A stretch of 64,000 nt of DNA from Streptomyces fulvoviolaceus (GTDB taxonomy: Bacteria > Actinomycetota > Actinomycetes > Streptomycetales > Streptomycetaceae), in contig NZ_JOEY01000021.1 in the NCBI RefSeq assembly GCF_000718165.1, positions 62,001 to 126,000 on the forward strand. Direction: 5' to 3'. Made by a program: the position numbers and the translations under genes. Below are positions 51,230-59,788 of the stretch, piece by piece. Within the stretch, counting starts at the first letter, position 1, and the number at the start of each line of letters is the position of its first letter. Under the pieces are notes generated by a model that saw only the letters and a program-made list of their open reading frames with translations, did not search any database and was not told where the DNA came from.

Positions 51230-53773
51230 ATGGGACGCGGCAAGCTTCGGATCTACCTCGGTGCGGCACCGGGCGTCGGCAAGACGTACGCGATGCTGTC
51301 CGAGGCCCACCGTCGGATCGAGCGGGGTACCGACTGTGTCGTGGCCTTCGTGGAGCATCACGGCAGGTCGCGTACCGAGGTGATGCTGCACGGTCTGGAG
51401 CAGATCGCGCGCAAGGAGCTGGAGTACCGGGGCCCGGTCTTCACCGAGATGGACGTCGACGCCGTCCTCGCCCGGCGCCCCCAGGTCGCTCTCGTGGACG
51501 AACTCGCCCACACCAACATTCCCGGCTCCCGGAACGCCAAGCGGTGGCAGGACGTGGAGGAGCTGCTGGCGGCGGGGATCGACGTGGTCTCGACCGTCAA
51601 CATCCAGCATCTGGAGTCGCTGGGCGATGTCGTCGAATCGATCACCGGCGTACGGCAGCGGGAGACCGTGCCCGACGAGGTGGTGCGGCGGGCCGACCAG
51701 ATCGAGCTGGTCGACATGTCGCCGCAGGCGCTGCGGCGACGGATGGCGCACGGCAACATCTACAAGCCGGACAAGGTCGACGCGGCCCTCTCGAACTACT
51801 TCCGGCCCGGAAACCTCACCGCGCTGCGGGAGCTGGCCCTGCTGTGGGTGGCGGACCGGGTCGACGAGTACCTGAAGCAGTACCGCAGCGACCACCGGGT
51901 GTCGAAGATCTGGGGTTCGCGGGAGCGGATCGTGGTCGGGCTGACCGGCGGTCCGGAGGGACGGACCTTGATACGGCGGGCCGCGCGGCTCGCCGAGAAG
52001 GGCGCCGGAGGCGAGGTGCTCGCGGTCTACATAGCCCGCAGCGACGGCCTGACCTCCGCCTCACCCAAGGAACTGGCCGTCCAGCGGACCCTCGTCGAGG
52101 ACCTGGGCGGCACCTTCCACCATGTGATCGGGGACGACATACCGGCCGCGCTGCTGGACTTCGCCCGCGGTGTGAACGCCACCCAGATCGTCCTCGGCTC
52201 CTCGCGCCGCAAGACCTGGCAGTACGTCTTCGGACCCGGCGTCGGCGCCACCGTGGCCCGGGAGTCGGGGTCCGACCTCGACGTGCACATCGTCACCCAC
52301 GACGAGGTCGCCAAGGGGCGTGGGCTGCCCGTCGCCCGGGGCGCGCGGCTCGGGCGGTCGCGGGTCGTGTGGGGCTGGCTGGTCGGCGTGGCCGGCCCGG
52401 CGGTCCTGGCGGTGCTGCTCAACACCGTGCACCTCGGCCTCGCCAACGACATGCTGCTGTTCCTGACGGTCACCGTGGCGGCGGCCCTGCTCGGCGGGCT
52501 GCTGCCCGCGCTGGCCTCGGCGGCGGTGGGCTCCCTGCTGCTGAACTACTTCTACACACCGCCCCTGCACCACTGGACCATCGCCGACCCGAAGAACATC
52601 GTCGCCATCGCGATCTTCGTGGGCGTCGGCGTCTCGGTGGCGTCCGTCGTCGACCTGGCCGCCCGCCGAACCCACCAGGCGGCCCGGCTGCGTGCCGAGT
52701 CGGAGATCCTGTCCTTCCTCGCGGGCAACGTGCTGCGCGGCGAGACCGGCCTGGAGGAGCTCCTCGAGCGGGTCCGGGAGACCTTCGGCATGGAGTCGGC
52801 GGCCCTGCTGGAGCGGGAGAGCGACGTCGACCCGTGGACCTGCGCGGGCCGGGCGGGCCTCGGGCCGGCTGTGGCGCGGCCGGAGGACGCCGACGTGGAC
52901 ATGCCGGTGGGCGACCACATGGCGCTCGCGCTGACCGGCCGGGTCCTGCCCGCCGAGGACCAGCGAGTGCTGGCCGCCTTCGCCGCCCAGGCCGCGGTCG
53001 TCCTTGACCGCAGCCGGCTGCAGGAGGAGGCCGACCAGGCCCGCACGCTGGCCGAGGGCAACCGGATCCGTACGGCGCTCCTGGCCGCCGTAAGCCATGA
53101 TCTGCGGACACCGCTGGCCGGGATCAAGGCGGCCGTGTCGAGTCTGCGGTCCGACGACGTGGCGTGGTCGGAGGAGGACCAGGCCGAGCTCCTGGAGGGC
53201 ATCGAGGAAGGCGCCGACCGGCTCGACCACCTGGTGGGCAACCTGCTCGACATGTCCCGGCTGCAGACCGGTACCGTCACGCCGCTGATCCGGGAGATCG
53301 ACCTCGACGAGGTGGTGCCGATGGCGCTCGGCGGGGTGCCCGAGGACAGCGTGGAGCTGGACATCCCGGAGAGCCTGCCCATGGTGGCCGTGGACCCCGG
53401 GCTCCTCGAGCGGTCCGTGGCCAACCTGGTCGAGAACGCCGTCAAGTACAGCCCTGGGGGAGTGCAGGTCCTGGTCTCGGCCAGTGCCATCGCCGACCGG
53501 GTCGAGGTGCGCGTGGTCGACCAGGGGCCCGGCGTCCCCGACGAGGCCAAGGAGCGTATCTTCGCGCCCTTCCAGCGCTACGGCGACGCCCCGCGCGGTG
53601 CCGGAGTCGGTCTCGGCCTCGCGGTCGCCCGCGGTTTCGCCGAGGCCATGTCCGGCACCCTCAACGCCGAGGACACGCCCGGCGGCGGCCTCACCATGGT
53701 GCTCACGCTCCGTGCGGCGGGACCGCGCCCGGAGCTTCTCCACCCAGCGGAACCCGAAAGGCAGGTCACATGA
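51230..53773 (+). CDS. kdpD: Sensor histidine kinase KdpD
   Basis: An 847-residue KdpD. Residues 1-210 are the KdpD domain with Walker-like APGVGKTYAML and VDELAHTNIPGSRNAKRWQD; 240-365 a universal-stress-protein domain (RIVVGLTGGPEGRTLIRRAA); about 395-490 four membrane helices (GWLVGVAGPAVLAVLLNTV onward); 520-620 GAF; then the H-box LLAAVSHDLRTPLAGIKAAV and ATPase segments NLVENAVKYS and GVGLGLAVARG. It senses potassium limitation and osmotic change. In other bacteria USP and KdpD domains can bind c-di-AMP. kdpFABC is not adjacent. No ribosome site precedes ATG 51230, so a leaderless mRNA is likely. Confidence 0.94.
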   Translation: MGRGKLRIYLGAAPGVGKTYAMLSEAHRRIERGTDCVVAFVEHHGRSRTEVMLHGLEQIARKELEYRGPVFTEMDVDAVLARRPQVALVDELAHTNIPGSRNAKRWQDVEELLAAGIDVVSTVNIQHLESLGDVVESITGVRQRETVPDEVVRRADQIELVDMSPQALRRRMAHGNIYKPDKVDAALSNYFRPGNLTALRELALLWVADRVDEYLKQYRSDHRVSKIWGSRERIVVGLTGGPEGRTLIRRAARLAEKGAGGEVLAVYIARSDGLTSASPKELAVQRTLVEDLGGTFHHVIGDDIPAALLDFARGVNATQIVLGSSRRKTWQYVFGPGVGATVARESGSDLDVHIVTHDEVAKGRGLPVARGARLGRSRVVWGWLVGVAGPAVLAVLLNTVHLGLANDMLLFLTVTVAAALLGGLLPALASAAVGSLLLNYFYTPPLHHWTIADPKNIVAIAIFVGVGVSVASVVDLAARRTHQAARLRAESEILSFLAGNVLRGETGLEELLERVRETFGMESAALLERESDVDPWTCAGRAGLGPAVARPEDADVDMPVGDHMALALTGRVLPAEDQRVLAAFAAQAAVVLDRSRLQEEADQARTLAEGNRIRTALLAAVSHDLRTPLAGIKAAVSSLRSDDVAWSEEDQAELLEGIEEGADRLDHLVGNLLDMSRLQTGTVTPLIREIDLDEVVPMALGGVPEDSVELDIPESLPMVAVDPGLLERSVANLVENAVKYSPGGVQVLVSASAIADRVEVRVVDQGPGVPDEAKERIFAPFQRYGDAPRGAGVGLGLAVARGFAEAMSGTLNAEDTPGGGLTMVLTLRAAGPRPELLHPAEPERQVT

Positions 53774-54453
53774 CCCGGGTGCTCGTGATCGACGACGAGC
53801 CGCAGATCGTGCGCGCCCTCGTGATCAACCTCAGGGCGCGCAAGTACGAGGTCGACGCGGCGCACGACGGCGCCACCGCCCTCCAGCTCGCCGCCGCCCG
53901 CCATCCCGACGTGGTGGTCCTCGACCTGGGTCTGCCCGACATGGACGGCGTAGAGGTGATCAGGGGCCTGCGCGGCTGGACCCGCGTGCCGATCCTGGTG
54001 CTGTCCGCCCGGCACTCCTCCGACGAGAAGGTCGAGGCGCTGGACGCGGGCGCCGACGACTACGTCACCAAGCCCTTCGGCATGGACGAGCTGCTGGCCC
54101 GCCTGCGGGCCGCCGTCCGCCGCGCCGAGCCCACCGGGGGCGGCGAGGACGACGTCCTGGTGGAGACCGACGGGTTCACCGTCGACCTGGCGGCGAAGAA
54201 GGTGCACCGGGACGGCAGGGACGTGCGGCTGACGCCCACGGAGTGGCATCTGCTGGAGGTGCTGGTGCGCAACACCGGCCGGCTGGTCAGCCAGAAGCAG
54301 CTGCTCCAGGAGGTGTGGGGGCCGTCGTACGGGACGGAGACGAACTACCTGCGGGTCTACATGGCGCAGCTCAGAAGGAAGCTGGAGGCGGACCCGTCGC
54401 ATCCGAAGCACTTCATTACGGAGCCGGGGATGGGCTACCGATTTGAGAAGTGA
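53770..54453 (+). CDS. kdpE: Response regulator KdpE
   Basis: A 227-residue OmpR-family regulator. Receiver elements IDDEPQ, VVLDLGLPDMDG with the phospho-acceptor Asp, LSARHS and TKPFGMDELLARL; winged HTH with RLTPTEWHLLEVLVRNTGRL, NYLRVYMAQLRRKLE and ITEPGMGYRFE. The start overlaps the kdpD stop (ATGA). Its usual target is the high-affinity potassium ATPase kdpFABC, which is not in this window. Just downstream lies a broken copy of its own 3' end. Confidence 0.94.
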   Translation: MTRVLVIDDEPQIVRALVINLRARKYEVDAAHDGATALQLAAARHPDVVVLDLGLPDMDGVEVIRGLRGWTRVPILVLSARHSSDEKVEALDAGADDYVTKPFGMDELLARLRAAVRRAEPTGGGEDDVLVETDGFTVDLAAKKVHRDGRDVRLTPTEWHLLEVLVRNTGRLVSQKQLLQEVWGPSYGTETNYLRVYMAQLRRKLEADPSHPKHFITEPGMGYRFEK

Positions 54454-54472
54454 GCTGTGGGTCGGCCGGGGG

Positions 54473-54494
54473 TCCGGGGGGTGTCCCCCCGGGA
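54473..54494 (+). terminator. GC-rich hairpin after kdpE
   Basis: CCGGGGGG (54474-54481) pairs with CCCCCCGG (54485-54492) over a 3-nt loop TGT, plus a flanking T-G wobble. Located 20 nt after the kdpE stop. Confidence 0.7.
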
Positions 54495-54501
54495 GATGCA
54501 G

Positions 54502-54533
54502 CATCACGGAGCCGGGATGGGGTACCGGTTCGA
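54502..54533 (+). repeat. Relic of a second kdpE-like 3' end
   Basis: This 32-nt stretch aligns with the last codons of kdpE (54414-54446) at 28 of 33 positions, with one deleted base. If that base is restored it reads ITEPGMGYRFE, the C-terminus of an OmpR-type regulator. All four base differences fall at third codon positions and are synonymous, so it derives from a diverged functional gene rather than a recent slip. It lies directly after the GC-rich hairpin. Confidence 0.75.
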
Positions 54534-54586
54534 ACGTCAGTGCCTTGGGTACGAAGCTGTCGGCGGGCCCCGGTACGCTTTCAGAC

Positions 54587-54985
54587 ATGAGTGCTGTCCC
54601 TCGTTCCGAGAAGCCGGTGGGCCGGTTCCGGCGCATGCTCGACCGGCTCTCCTCGTCGCAGGAGGACCTGGAGTCCGAGGAGCTGCGGGAGGACACCGAG
54701 ACCGCGGGCTGCACGCGGATCGGCGACTGCCACGACCGCCAGGTCGTGACCGTTACTGGTACCTTGCGCACGGTCACCCTGCGGCCGCGTGCGGGAGTCC
54801 CGGCCCTGGAGGCCGAGCTGTTCGACGGCTCCGCCGCCCTGGACGTGGTGTGGCTCGGCAGACGCTCCATCGTGGGGATAGAGCCGGGGCGCAAGCTGAT
54901 CGCATCGGGCCGGATCTCGATGAGCCGGGGCCGCCGCGTGCTGTTCAATCCGAAATACGAACTGAGACCCCTCGGACGGGAGTAG
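54587..54985 (+). CDS. OB-fold nucleic-acid-binding protein
   Basis: A 132-residue protein with a short helical N-terminus (MSAVPRSEKPVGRFRRMLDR) and an OB-fold core: CTRIGDCHDRQVVTVTGTLR, VTLRPRAGVPALEAELFDGS, ALDVVWLGRRSIVGIEPGRK and LIASGRISMSRGRRVLFNP. It resembles the tRNA-anticodon/RecG-type OB fold and corresponds to Rv2694c in the mycobacterial block as I recall. The nucleic-acid target is unknown. TACGCT at 54571-54576 shortly before ATG 54587 suggests a leaderless start. The DUF3159 gene begins 3 nt after its stop. Confidence 0.85.
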   Translation: MSAVPRSEKPVGRFRRMLDRLSSSQEDLESEELREDTETAGCTRIGDCHDRQVVTVTGTLRTVTLRPRAGVPALEAELFDGSAALDVVWLGRRSIVGIEPGRKLIASGRISMSRGRRVLFNPKYELRPLGRE

Positions 54986-54988
54986 CCG

Positions 54989-55756
54989 GTGACGTCGCTC
55001 GACAAGCCGACCGAAGAGACCGAAGAAGCCGCGCGGGATGCCCGGGCGGTGACCGAGGCCGCGCTGTTCGAGGCGTTCGGCGGCGTGCGGGGCATGGTCG
55101 AGACGGTGCTGCCCGGCCTCCTCTTCGTCACCATCTTCACGATCAACAAGGACCTGCACCTGTCGGCGATCGCCGCGCTAGCGGTGTCCCTGCTGCTGGT
55201 CGTGGTCCGCCTGGTGATGCGGGACACCGTCAAGCACGCCTTCAGCGGTGTCTTCGGTGTCGCCTTCGGCGTCGTCTTCGCGATGATGACGGGCAACGCC
55301 AAGGACTTCTACCTGCCCGGCATGCTCTACACGCTGGGTCTGGGACTCGCGTACATCATCACGACCCTGTGCGGCGTCCCGCTGATCGGTCTCATCCTCG
55401 GTCCGGTCTTCAAGGAGAACCTCTCCTGGCGCACCCGCAACCCGGGCCGCAAGAAGGCGTATGCCAAGGCCAGTTACGCCTGGGGCGCGATCCTGCTCGC
55501 CAAGTGCGCGATCCTCTTCCCGCTGTACTGGTGGGCCAACACCGCCCAGCTCGGCTGGGTCCTGGTCACCCTCAAGATCCCGCCCTTCCTGCTCGCCGTC
55601 TGGCTGACCTGGGTCTTCCTCGCGAAGGCGCCGGCTCCCATCGACGTGTTCGCGGAGATGGAGGCGGAGGAGAAGGCCGAGGAGGAGCGGAAGGCCGCGC
55701 TGGCGGCGGAGCTTGGTGAGGCTGCGGGTGGGCGGCGGCACCGTCGGGAGGCGTAG
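54989..55756 (+). CDS. DUF3159 membrane protein
   Basis: A 255-residue protein with five or six membrane helices, including MVETVLPGLLFVTIFTINKD, SAIAALAVSLLLVVVRLVMR, FSGVFGVAFGVVFAMMTGNA and LGLGLAYIITTLCGVPLIGL. The N-terminal 35 residues and the KAEEERKAALAAELGE tail are charged and cytoplasmic. It belongs to the actinobacterial DUF3159 family (Rv2693c as I recall). It resembles intracellular septation protein-like and VC0807-like membrane families. Function unknown. Operon with the OB-fold gene; neighbours handle potassium. Confidence 0.87.
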   Translation: MTSLDKPTEETEEAARDARAVTEAALFEAFGGVRGMVETVLPGLLFVTIFTINKDLHLSAIAALAVSLLLVVVRLVMRDTVKHAFSGVFGVAFGVVFAMMTGNAKDFYLPGMLYTLGLGLAYIITTLCGVPLIGLILGPVFKENLSWRTRNPGRKKAYAKASYAWGAILLAKCAILFPLYWWANTAQLGWVLVTLKIPPFLLAVWLTWVFLAKAPAPIDVFAEMEAEEKAEEERKAALAAELGEAAGGRRHRREA

Positions 55757-55810
55757 TACCCGGCGGCGGTGTCGGGTTGTTTCGCCCCCGCCGCCCCTTC
55801 CCATTCCCAT

Positions 55811-55883
55811 CCCTGGGGGCTGCCGCCCCCAGACCCCCGCATTCGGCCTGGACGGCCTCGTCCTCAAGCGCCGGACGGGCTGA
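55811..55883 (+). repeat. Dispersed Streptomyces extragenic repeat
   Basis: A hairpin CTGGGGGC-TGCC-GCCCCCAG (55813-55832) is followed by GGCCTGGACGGCCTCGTCCT and CAAGCGCCGGACGGGCTGA. I recognise the combination as a repetitive intergenic element scattered through many Streptomyces genomes, typically downstream of genes. It may act as a transcription stop or mRNA-stabilising end. Confidence 0.65.
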
Positions 55884-55888
55884 GTGGG

Positions 55889-55920
55889 AAAGGGCGCCCT
55901 GGGATTCCAGGGCGCCCTTT
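55889..55920. terminator. Strong bidirectional terminator
   Basis: AAAGGGCGCCCTGG (55889-55902) pairs perfectly with CCAGGGCGCCCTTT (55907-55920) over the 4-nt loop GATT. The A and T tracts on each side make it suitable for both directions; the DUF3159 and TrkA genes converge here. Confidence 0.9.
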
Positions 55921-55942
55921 GCCGTCGTAATTCCTGAAAGGC

Positions 55943-56620
55943 TCAGCTCGCCGCGTCCTCCCGGCGCACCGACAGCAGGTCCTCCAGCTGCTCCTCGCGG
56001 GCCTGGGCGGCCACGAAGAGGAGTTCGTCGCCCGCCTCCAGGGAGTCGTCCCGGGTCGGGGTGAGGACTCGGGTGCCGCGGATGATCGTCACCAGGGACG
56101 TGTCCTCCGGCCACTCGACGTCGCCGACCTGGGTGCCGGCCAGGGCCGACTCCTCGGGGAGGGTCAGCTCGACCAGGTTCGCGTCGCCGTGGCTGAAGCG
56201 GAGCAGTCGGACCAGGTCGCCGACGCTCACCGCCTCCTCGACCAGGGCGGACATCAGACGCGGGGTGGAGACGGCCACGTCCACGCCCCAGGACTCGTTG
56301 AAGAGCCACTCGTTCTTCGGGTTGTTCACGCGAGCGACGACGCGCGGGACGCCGTACTCCGTCTTCGCCAGCAGGGAGACGACCAGGTTGACCTTGTCGT
56401 CGCCGGTCGCGGCGATCACGACGTTGCAGCGCTGGAGCGCCGCCTCGTCCAGGGACGTGATCTCGCAGGCGTCGGCGAGCAGCCACTCCGCCTGCGGGAC
56501 GCGCTCGACCGAGATGGCGGTCGGCGCCTTGTCGATGAGAAGGACCTCGTGGCCGTTCTCCAGCAGTTCGCCCGCGATCGAGCGGCCGACCGCACCGGCA
56601 CCGGCAATGGCGACCCTCAT
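55943..56620 (-). CDS. TrkA/RCK potassium channel regulatory subunit (second of pair)
   Basis: A 225-residue single RCK protein: Rossmann domain MRVAIAGAGAVGRSIAGELL with NAD glycine motif and ELLENGHEVLLIDKAP, then RCK_C (TLPEESALAGTQVGDVEWPE, EAGDELLFVA). Such proteins sense NAD(H), ATP or c-di-AMP and gate potassium transporters. It corresponds to ceoC/Rv2692 of M. tuberculosis as I recall. The start shares one base with the stop of the upstream partner (TGATG). Its likely membrane partner is the KimA-like permease encoded divergently at 57684, or a channel elsewhere. Confidence 0.9.
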   Translation of the reverse strand: MRVAIAGAGAVGRSIAGELLENGHEVLLIDKAPTAISVERVPQAEWLLADACEITSLDEAALQRCNVVIAATGDDKVNLVVSLLAKTEYGVPRVVARVNNPKNEWLFNESWGVDVAVSTPRLMSALVEEAVSVGDLVRLLRFSHGDANLVELTLPEESALAGTQVGDVEWPEDTSLVTIIRGTRVLTPTRDDSLEAGDELLFVAAQAREEQLEDLLSVRREDAAS

Positions 56621-57291
56621 CAGTGACCGCCCTCCTCTTCGGGACCCTTGGCGAAGGACGCCTCGACCGTGTCGACCTCGTCCGTGCGCATCATCACGTG
56701 GACCAGGTCGCCCTCCTGCAGCACCGTCTGCGAGGTGGGCAGGATCGCCTCGCCGAGGCGGGTCAGGAACGCCACGCGGACGCCCGTCTCCTCCTGGAGC
56801 CGGCTGATCCGCTGACCCACCCAGGCCGCGGAGGTGTGCACCTCGGCGAGCTGGACGCCGCCGGTGGGATCGCGCCACAGCGGCTCCGCGCCCGAGGGCA
56901 GCAGCCGGCGCAGCATCTGGTCGGCCGTCCAGCGGACGGTGGCGACGGTGGGGATGCCCAGGCGCTGGTAGACCTCGGCACGGCGGGGGTCGTAGATACG
57001 GGCCGCGACGTTCTCGATGCCGAACATCTCGCGGGCCACGCGGGCGGCGATGATGTTCGAGTTGTCACCGCTGGAGACGGCGGCGAACGCGCCGGCTTCC
57101 TCGATGCCCGCCTCGCGCAGGGTGTCCTGGTCGAAGCCGACCCCGGTGACGCGACGGCCTCCGAACCCGGAGCCCAGTCGTCGGAAGGCGGTGGGGTCCT
57201 GGTCGACCACGGCGACCGTGTGCCCCTGTTGCTCCAGGGTCTGGGCGAGAGCGGAACCCACTCTCCCGCAGCCCATGATGACGATGTGCAC
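56620..57291 (-). CDS. TrkA/RCK potassium channel regulatory subunit (first of pair)
   Basis: A 223-residue RCK protein: MHIVIMGCGRVGSALAQTLE, HTVAVVDQDPTAFRRL, VSSGDNSNIIAARVAREMFG, then RCK_C with GVRVAFLTRLGEAILPTSQT and LQEGDLVHVMMRTDEV. It matches ceoB/Rv2691. Having two half-size RCK proteins in tandem, instead of one with two RCK domains as in E. coli TrkA, implies a hetero-octameric ring. The 392-bp divergent gap to the permease contains a 31-codon gene but no evident operator. Confidence 0.9.
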   Translation of the reverse strand: MHIVIMGCGRVGSALAQTLEQQGHTVAVVDQDPTAFRRLGSGFGGRRVTGVGFDQDTLREAGIEEAGAFAAVSSGDNSNIIAARVAREMFGIENVAARIYDPRRAEVYQRLGIPTVATVRWTADQMLRRLLPSGAEPLWRDPTGGVQLAEVHTSAAWVGQRISRLQEETGVRVAFLTRLGEAILPTSQTVLQEGDLVHVMMRTDEVDTVEASFAKGPEEEGGH

Positions 57292-57414
57292 GACCGTCCT
57301 TCCGATGTCAAGAGTTACTGCTCAGCCACATCAGGGTCTCAGACCGAGGCCCAAGCTACACACGCGCGGTAGGACGACGGCACCCCTGTGCACGGTTGCG
57401 TCCCTGCTCGCGGG

Positions 57415-57510
57415 TCAGCGCCGGCTGATGCTGCGGACGCTGACCAGAGTCAGGACTCCGAGGCCGACGAGGGCGGCGGCGGCGCCGATCAGCTCTGCGG
57501 TCGCGTGCAT
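57415..57510 (-). CDS. 31-residue single-span membrane micropeptide
   Basis: MHATAELIGAAAALVGLGVL continues TLVSVRSISRR: one membrane helix with a short N-terminal extracytoplasmic or cytoplasmic stub and a basic C-terminal RSISRR anchor. A GGAGG ribosome site sits 5 nt before the ATG, which is unusual support for such a small frame. It lies between the TrkA pair and the KimA-like permease gene, on the TrkA strand. By analogy with KdpF and other small transporter subunits it could accompany a potassium transporter. It is short enough to be missed by gene callers. Confidence 0.7.
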   Translation of the reverse strand: MHATAELIGAAAALVGLGVLTLVSVRSISRR

Positions 57511-57683
57511 GGAACCTCCATGGGGCGGCAACGGCCGGGAAAACGGGCGGGTTTTGTCATATAGGCATGCGCATCGCGCCACCCGCGGAATCCGCAGCCG
57601 CACGACCCCCTGTTTTCACCCGTAGAGCAGATGGGGGGTGGCGGGTGGTTGGTCCCCTGTTCGAACGCCTACGATCCTCTGTT

Positions 57684-59732
57684 GTGTCCAAACTGACCGA
57701 CGTGCCCAAACGGATCCTGATCGGGCGCGCACTGCGCAGTGATCGGCTCGGCGAAACGCTCCTGCCGAAGCGCATCGCCCTCCCCGTCTTCGCCTCCGAC
57801 CCGCTGTCCTCCGTGGCGTACGCGCCGGGAGAGGTGCTGCTGGTCCTCTCCATCGCGGGCGTGTCGGCCTACCACTTCAGCCCCTGGATCGCCGTCGCGG
57901 TCGTGGTGCTGATGTTCACGGTGGTCGCCTCGTACCGGCAGAACGTGCACGCGTACCCGAGCGGCGGCGGCGACTACGAGGTCGCCAACACCAACCTGGG
58001 GCCCAAGGCGGGTCTCACGGTCGCCAGCGCCCTGCTCGTCGACTACGTCCTCACGGTCGCCGTCTCCATCGCCTCCGGCATCGAGAACCTCGGCTCCGCG
58101 GTCCCCTTCGTGGTCGAGCACAAGGTGCTGTGCGCGATCGCCGTGATCGTGCTGCTGACGCTGATGAACCTGCGTGGCGTTAAGGAGTCGGGCTCGCTGT
58201 TCGCGATTCCGACGTACGTCTTCGTCGCGGGCGTCTTCATCATGATCGCGTGGGGTGCGTTCCGCGGGCTGGTGCTCGACGACACCATGCGGGCGCCGAC
58301 GGCCGGGTACGAGATCAAGGCCGAGCACCAGGGCCTGGCCGGATTCGCCCTTGTCTTCCTGATGCTGCGCGCCTTCTCCTCCGGTTGTGCGGCGCTCACC
58401 GGCGTCGAGGCGATCTCCAACGGTGTGCCGGCCTTCCGCAAGCCCAAGTCGAAGAACGCGGCGACCACGCTCGCGGCCATGGGCCTGCTCGCCGTCACCA
58501 TGTTCTGCGGCATCATCGCGCTGGCCATGGTGACCAAGGTCCGCATGGCCGAGAACCCGGCCGTCGACCTGATCCACAACGGCGTCGCGCTCGGCTCCGA
58601 CTACGTTCAGAACCCGGTGATCTCCCAGGTCGCGGCGGCCGTCTTCGGCAAGGGCAGCTTCCTGTTCATCGTGCTGGCCGCGGCCACCGCGCTGGTGCTG
58701 TTCCTCGCCGCGAACACCGCCTACAACGGCTTCCCGCTGCTCGGCTCGATCCTCGCCCAGGACCGCTACCTCCCGCGCCAGCTGCACACCCGCGGCGACC
58801 GCCTCGCCTTCTCCAACGGCATCGTGTTGCTCGCCGGCGCCGCGGCACTCCTCGTGTGGATCTACGGCGCCGACTCGACCCGGCTGATCCAGCTCTACAT
58901 CGTCGGCGTGTTCGTGTCCTTCACGCTCAGCCAGACCGGCATGGTCCGGCACTGGAACCGCCACCTGGCCACCGAGCGGGACCAGGCCAAGCGCCGCCAC
59001 ATGGTCCGCTCGCGCGCCATCAACACCTTCGGCGCCTTCTTCACCGGGCTGGTCCTGGTCGTCGTCCTCGTCACCAAGTTCACGCACGGCGCCTGGGTCG
59101 CGCTGCTCGGCATGGTGATCTTCTACGCGACGATGACCGCGATCCGTAAGCACTACGACCGGGTGTCCGAGGAGATCGCCGCCCCCGAGGGCCCGAGCGA
59201 CGACAGCATCCGGCCGTCCCGCGTCCACTCGGTCGTCCTGATCTCCAAGATCCACCGACCGGCGCTGCGGGCCCTCGCCTACGCGAAGCTGATGCGCTCG
59301 GACACGTTGGAGGCTCTGAGTGTCAACGTCGACCCGGCCGAGACCAAGGCGCTGCGCGCGGAGTGGGAGCGGCGCGGTATCGACGTACCGCTGAAGGTGC
59401 TCGACTCGCCCTACCGCGAGATCACGCGGCCGATCATCGACTACGTGAAGGGGCTGCGGAAGGAGTCGCCGCGCGACGCGGTGTCCGTGATCATCCCCGA
59501 GTACGTGGTCGGCCACTGGTACGAGCACCTGCTGCACAACCAGAGCGCGCTGCGGCTCAAGGGCCGGCTGCTGTTCACACCGGGCGTCATGGTGACCTCG
59601 GTGCCGTACCAGCTGCAGTCCTCGGAGGCGGCCAAGAACCGTGCCCGCAAGCGGCAGGACTGGAACGCGCCGGGTGCGGTGCGGCGCGGTCCGGCCGAGC
59701 AGCGGGCGAAGGAGACGTCCGCACCGAAGTAG
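57684..59732 (+). CDS. KimA-like APC-superfamily potassium permease
   Basis: A 682-residue transporter with 12 membrane helices and a C-terminal cytoplasmic domain of about 190 residues. It shares distinctive blocks with Bacillus KimA (formerly YdaO) as I recall them: KRILIGRALRSDRLGE, FASDPLSSVAYAPGEVLLVL, YRQNVHAYPSGGGDYEV, LVDYVLTVAVSIASGIENL and RAFSSGCAALTGVEAISNG. KimA is a high-affinity proton-coupled potassium importer inhibited by c-di-AMP. GTG 57684 lies 8 nt after TACGAT (57670-57675), so the mRNA is probably leaderless. The neighbours are two TrkA proteins and KdpDE. Confidence 0.88.
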   Translation: MSKLTDVPKRILIGRALRSDRLGETLLPKRIALPVFASDPLSSVAYAPGEVLLVLSIAGVSAYHFSPWIAVAVVVLMFTVVASYRQNVHAYPSGGGDYEVANTNLGPKAGLTVASALLVDYVLTVAVSIASGIENLGSAVPFVVEHKVLCAIAVIVLLTLMNLRGVKESGSLFAIPTYVFVAGVFIMIAWGAFRGLVLDDTMRAPTAGYEIKAEHQGLAGFALVFLMLRAFSSGCAALTGVEAISNGVPAFRKPKSKNAATTLAAMGLLAVTMFCGIIALAMVTKVRMAENPAVDLIHNGVALGSDYVQNPVISQVAAAVFGKGSFLFIVLAAATALVLFLAANTAYNGFPLLGSILAQDRYLPRQLHTRGDRLAFSNGIVLLAGAAALLVWIYGADSTRLIQLYIVGVFVSFTLSQTGMVRHWNRHLATERDQAKRRHMVRSRAINTFGAFFTGLVLVVVLVTKFTHGAWVALLGMVIFYATMTAIRKHYDRVSEEIAAPEGPSDDSIRPSRVHSVVLISKIHRPALRALAYAKLMRSDTLEALSVNVDPAETKALRAEWERRGIDVPLKVLDSPYREITRPIIDYVKGLRKESPRDAVSVIIPEYVVGHWYEHLLHNQSALRLKGRLLFTPGVMVTSVPYQLQSSEAAKNRARKRQDWNAPGAVRRGPAEQRAKETSAPK

Positions 59733-59788
59733 ACTGGAGGGCTGTTGCCCGGCCTTTCCCCCCCTTGACGTTGTGGAGTCACCCCGCC

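Noticed and set aside
55943..57291. A single TrkA gene broken by a frameshift
   Set aside because: Each part has its own Rossmann glycine motif, start codon and RCK_C domain, as in the mycobacterial ceoB-ceoC pair, so these are two genes.
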